DNA of 8,078 nucleotides from a bacterium. Lineage in GTDB: Bacteria; Verrucomicrobiota; Verrucomicrobiae; Limisphaerales; J093. Shown one piece after another: positions 6,223-8,078 of this stretch; position 1 is the first letter of the stretch; the number at the start of each line of letters is the position of its first letter. A program made the position numbers and the translations under genes. Location: NCBI GenBank assembly GCA_021839785.1, contig JAKCAB010000117.1, positions 1 to 8,078 on the forward strand. The letters are read 5' to 3'. The notes below the pieces were generated by a model. That model had not been told where the DNA came from and did not search any database. It saw nothing but the letters and a program-made list of their open reading frames with translations.

Positions 6223-6822
6223 TCAGAAACCCACGCTCGGACGGCTGCCTTGTTTTACGATCGTTTTCTCGTCCTCCCAGACGCCAATGCCGTCGCGGGA
6301 ACTGAGCGAGAGTTGGAAGACAAAGGCGGACTGCCGCACGTTGCCGGCGCGGGTGCGGTCTTCGATGATTTTACCCGAAAGCGTGTAATCCGGACGCCGC
6401 TTCGGCTTGTCGTTGAAGAACTGGTTGTTCTTCTCCTCCTCGGCCATCAACGGATCCTCGGCGCCGCCGTAGGCGATGGTGGTGCTGGTCTGGACCTTGC
6501 CGGTGCGGAGCAGTGCCACGCGGATTTTTTTCACGAGCAGGTCGGTGTCGAGCTGGGTGCCGGTGTTGTTCTGGATGCGGCTGATCGCCAGCAACGCCGG
6601 CTCGTTGGCCACGCCGCTCTTGAGCTGGCCGGGGTTGATGAGGTTGTCGATGAGCGAATTCACCATCGTGTCGGCGGCCTGCGCGAAGTCCTGAATGTTG
6701 ATCTGGTCCACGTTCGTCACAAGGCGCGAGCTGCCCGGCTCGACGTAGGTGGTCTTCGGACTGGAACAGCCAGCGACCAGCGCGGCCACGGCCAGCGCGG
6801 CGGAGGTCAATGTCGATTTCAT
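6223..6822 (-). CDS. lpoB: LpoB-like penicillin-binding protein activator, outer-membrane lipoprotein
   Basis: In E. coli, LpoB is an outer-membrane lipoprotein that reaches through the periplasm to activate the peptidoglycan synthase PBP1b. This 199-residue product starts MKSTLTSAALAVAALVAGCS with lipobox VAGC and lipidated Cys19. The mature domain follows the family pattern: TNVDQINIQDFAQAADTMVN (36-55) with a conserved helix, ALLAISRIQNNTGTQLDTDL (76-95), and a C-terminal sheet with RPDYTLSGKI (143-152), QSAFVFQLSLSSRDG and GVWEDEKTIVKQG (180-192). E. coli LpoB is 213 residues. The Pro-rich linker found there is very short here, so the reach may differ. The gene follows ycfL by 24 nt, the same order as ycfL-lpoB in E. 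coli, which strengthens the call. Activation of a PBP1b-like enzyme is inference from the family; no PBP gene is in the window. Confidence 0.87.
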   Translation of the reverse strand: MKSTLTSAALAVAALVAGCSSPKTTYVEPGSSRLVTNVDQINIQDFAQAADTMVNSLIDNLINPGQLKSGVANEPALLAISRIQNNTGTQLDTDLLVKKIRVALLRTGKVQTSTTIAYGGAEDPLMAEEEKNNQFFNDKPKRRPDYTLSGKIIEDRTRAGNVRQSAFVFQLSLSSRDGIGVWEDEKTIVKQGSRPSVGF

Positions 6823-6846
6823 AGGTGCAAGCGAAGCGAAGCCGGT

Positions 6847-7275
6847 TCAACTGACCGGTTCGAGGAATTGAATGCGGAAATCCTTGGCCTTGACGGTCGG
6901 CGCGGTCGCGGTGATGTCGGCCAGTTCCCGGCCTTCCAGCGAGCGCGGCGTGGCCACGGTGGTGGGCAGGCTGATCAGAATGCCCTGCTCGTCGAACCAC
7001 TCGATCCGGTACGTGAAGGCTTTCCGGCTGCGGGTGGTGTTCTGCACCTCGATCTGGATTTTGAGGAAGCCGCCGTGGTCGGTGGCGGTGTTGATGCCAA
7101 GCACCCGCACGGCCTTGGCCAGCGAACGGTCGTTGAACACGCATTTGTCGGAAAGCATCGCGCGCTGGGCCGAGGTTTGGGCGGGCTCGACCGAGTTCAC
7201 GCTGGTGGAACTGCAGCCGGTGAACAACCACAGGGCGCCCAACGTGGCGGCCGCAAATGAACCAGGAATTCTCAT
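6847..7275 (-). CDS. ycfL: YcfL family (DUF1425) lipoprotein
   Basis: This is a 142-residue predicted lipoprotein. The signal sequence MRIPGSFAAATLGALWLFTG is followed by Cys21; the box LFTGC is acceptable but less typical than in its neighbours. The body is the beta-sandwich expected for DUF1425/YcfL: GGFLKIQIEVQNTTRSRKAF (68-87), YRIEWFDEQG (89-98) and LEGRELADITATAPTVKAKD (113-132), ending FRIQFLEP. In E. coli, ycfL sits directly upstream of lpoB and its role is not well defined, though the linkage suggests an envelope or peptidoglycan-related function. Its ATG overlaps the stop of the upstream COG3014-like gene by 4 nt (ATGA), so translation is probably coupled. lpoB follows after 24 nt. 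Confidence 0.85.
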   Translation of the reverse strand: MRIPGSFAAATLGALWLFTGCSSTSVNSVEPAQTSAQRAMLSDKCVFNDRSLAKAVRVLGINTATDHGGFLKIQIEVQNTTRSRKAFTYRIEWFDEQGILISLPTTVATPRSLEGRELADITATAPTVKAKDFRIQFLEPVS

Positions 7276-8078
7276 CGCAATCTAAACTGGCTGACCAGCA
7301 GCGGGCTGCCGGTCGAAGTTGACCTTACATAAACGACGTTCACCCGCCCGTCAACGAGTGTCACGGGGTACGCGGCACCGCCCGGCGTGTTGACGGTGAC
7401 GCGCCGATCCGGCGGCGTATTCACGCGGGCCACCTGGAACTCCTTGGGCAAGGTCGTCCACGACCGCGTGTCCGCAATGTTGACCGCAGCCTGCACCGCG
7501 GCAGTCACGATCCGCGCAAGCAAGCCCAGACCTTCGTCCTGCTGGCGCGCCGCGTCGTTCACCGCCCAGCCGGCGGCGGCCTTTGCCACCGTGGAAATGA
7601 GCGTCTTGGTGATGATGGCCGGCAACTCGTTTTTGAAGTCCAGCGCCACCACCGCGTCCAGGTTCGCCACCAGCGTCGTGGCCACCTGCTGGTGGCCCGC
7701 CGTGACCGTGAGCGAACGGGCGTAATCGTCGTGGAAGGCCAGTTGCGGGAACGCCGCGCCCACGTACGACACGTCGGCGAGAATGATCGGAATGTCGATC
7801 CGCACCTGCTCGCGGCTGGCGACGCGGCCGGTCTCGAAAATCACGTACGTGAGCGGCGCGTTCGTGAGCGGCACGCCGTTGACCGCGGCCTCGGCGGTGC
7901 GGAGGTCGGCGAGCACCACCGGGTTGTTGCCGGCGACCTCCGCCACGCGCCGCAGCGATTTGGTCGCGCGTTCCAAGTCCGACGGCCCCTCGCCGGCGTA
8001 CAAGAAGTACAGGCCGTCCACGTACACCGAAAACGTGTTCACGTAGTCCGCGTAAAACTTGAAGCCTTCCAGGTTTTG
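7272..8078 (-). CDS. COG3014 family protein (5' end beyond window)
   Basis: This is the C-terminal 268 residues of a larger protein. The frame is open to the right edge, where the first residues are QNLEGFKFYADYVNTFSVYV, so the GTG at 8042 is internal. The TPR-like helices (YADYVNTFSVYVDGLYFLYA, then DLERATKSLRRVAEVAG), the motif LTYVIFETGRVASREQVRID with IPIILADVSYVGAAFPQL after it, and a long helical stretch around IITKTLISTVAKAAAGWAVN match COG3014, a family of uncharacterised periplasmic proteins or lipoproteins. The C-terminus is a beta-rich tail with RSWTTLPKEFQVARV. Members of this family are found next to ycfL and lpoB genes in several bacteria. Here the gene overlaps ycfL by 4 nt and probably heads the operon. 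Its signal sequence, if any, lies outside the window. The molecular function is unknown; a role in peptidoglycan synthesis control is inferred only from its neighbours. Confidence 0.8.
   Translation of the reverse strand, partial: QNLEGFKFYADYVNTFSVYVDGLYFLYAGEGPSDLERATKSLRRVAEVAGNNPVVLADLRTAEAAVNGVPLTNAPLTYVIFETGRVASREQVRIDIPIILADVSYVGAAFPQLAFHDDYARSLTVTAGHQQVATTLVANLDAVVALDFKNELPAIITKTLISTVAKAAAGWAVNDAARQQDEGLGLLARIVTAAVQAAVNIADTRSWTTLPKEFQVARVNTPPDRRVTVNTPGGAAYPVTLVDGRVNVVYVRSTSTGSPLLVSQFRLR

Noticed and set aside
4401..6305. 634-codon open frame on the plus strand
   Set aside because: It is antisense to the RidA-like gene and runs through the spacer and into the lipoprotein gene. Its composition is low-complexity Arg/Ala/Gly/His and no family is recognisable.
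5917..7260. 447-codon open frame on the plus strand
   Set aside because: It is antisense across three convincing lipoprotein genes and has no domain of its own.

Overview
This window is GC-rich bacterial DNA. Every gene I can support lies on the minus strand, so transcription runs from right to left. The mix of genes is an LpoB/YcfL/COG3014 lipoprotein cluster, a broken-up complex I locus, a secreted DPP-IV-type peptidase, and mostly weak or absent Shine-Dalgarno sites. This fits a Gram-negative environmental bacterium, and my best guess is Verrucomicrobiota or a relative. That placement is inference from gene content and is not proven by the sequence.

Layout in the direction of transcription. 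(1) Positions 8078-5844 hold a cell-envelope module: a COG3014-like protein cut by the window edge, a YcfL (DUF1425) lipoprotein, an LpoB-like penicillin-binding-protein activator, and a small lipoprotein with a perfect ladder of seven glycines spaced four residues apart. The first two genes overlap by 4 nt and the later gaps are 24 and 34 nt, so this looks like one operon. The ycfL-lpoB order matches E. coli. (2) Positions 5780-4635 encode a tandem RidA/YjgF-fold protein with the architecture of FkbO/Hyg5/XanB2 chorismatases. (3) Positions 4634-4303 are non-coding and contain five short GC-rich hairpins. (4) Positions 4302-2164 carry nuoH and nuoI of respiratory complex I. Between them sits a DUF4160-DUF2442 pair, a suspected toxin-antitoxin-like pair, in which the DUF4160 reading frame is broken by an apparent single-base deletion. 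A clear intrinsic terminator follows nuoI, so nuoJ-N are not next in the operon. (5) Positions 2022-1 encode a signal-peptide-bearing S9B dipeptidyl peptidase, cut by the left edge just before its catalytic Asp and His.

The most notable signals are the DUF4160/DUF2442 insertion with its frameshift inside a complex I gene pair, the isolated nuoHI unit closed by a terminator, the glycine-ladder lipoprotein beside lpoB, the hairpin-rich spacer, and the unusual tandem RidA protein. I see no tRNA, rRNA, CRISPR array, insertion sequence or phage gene.
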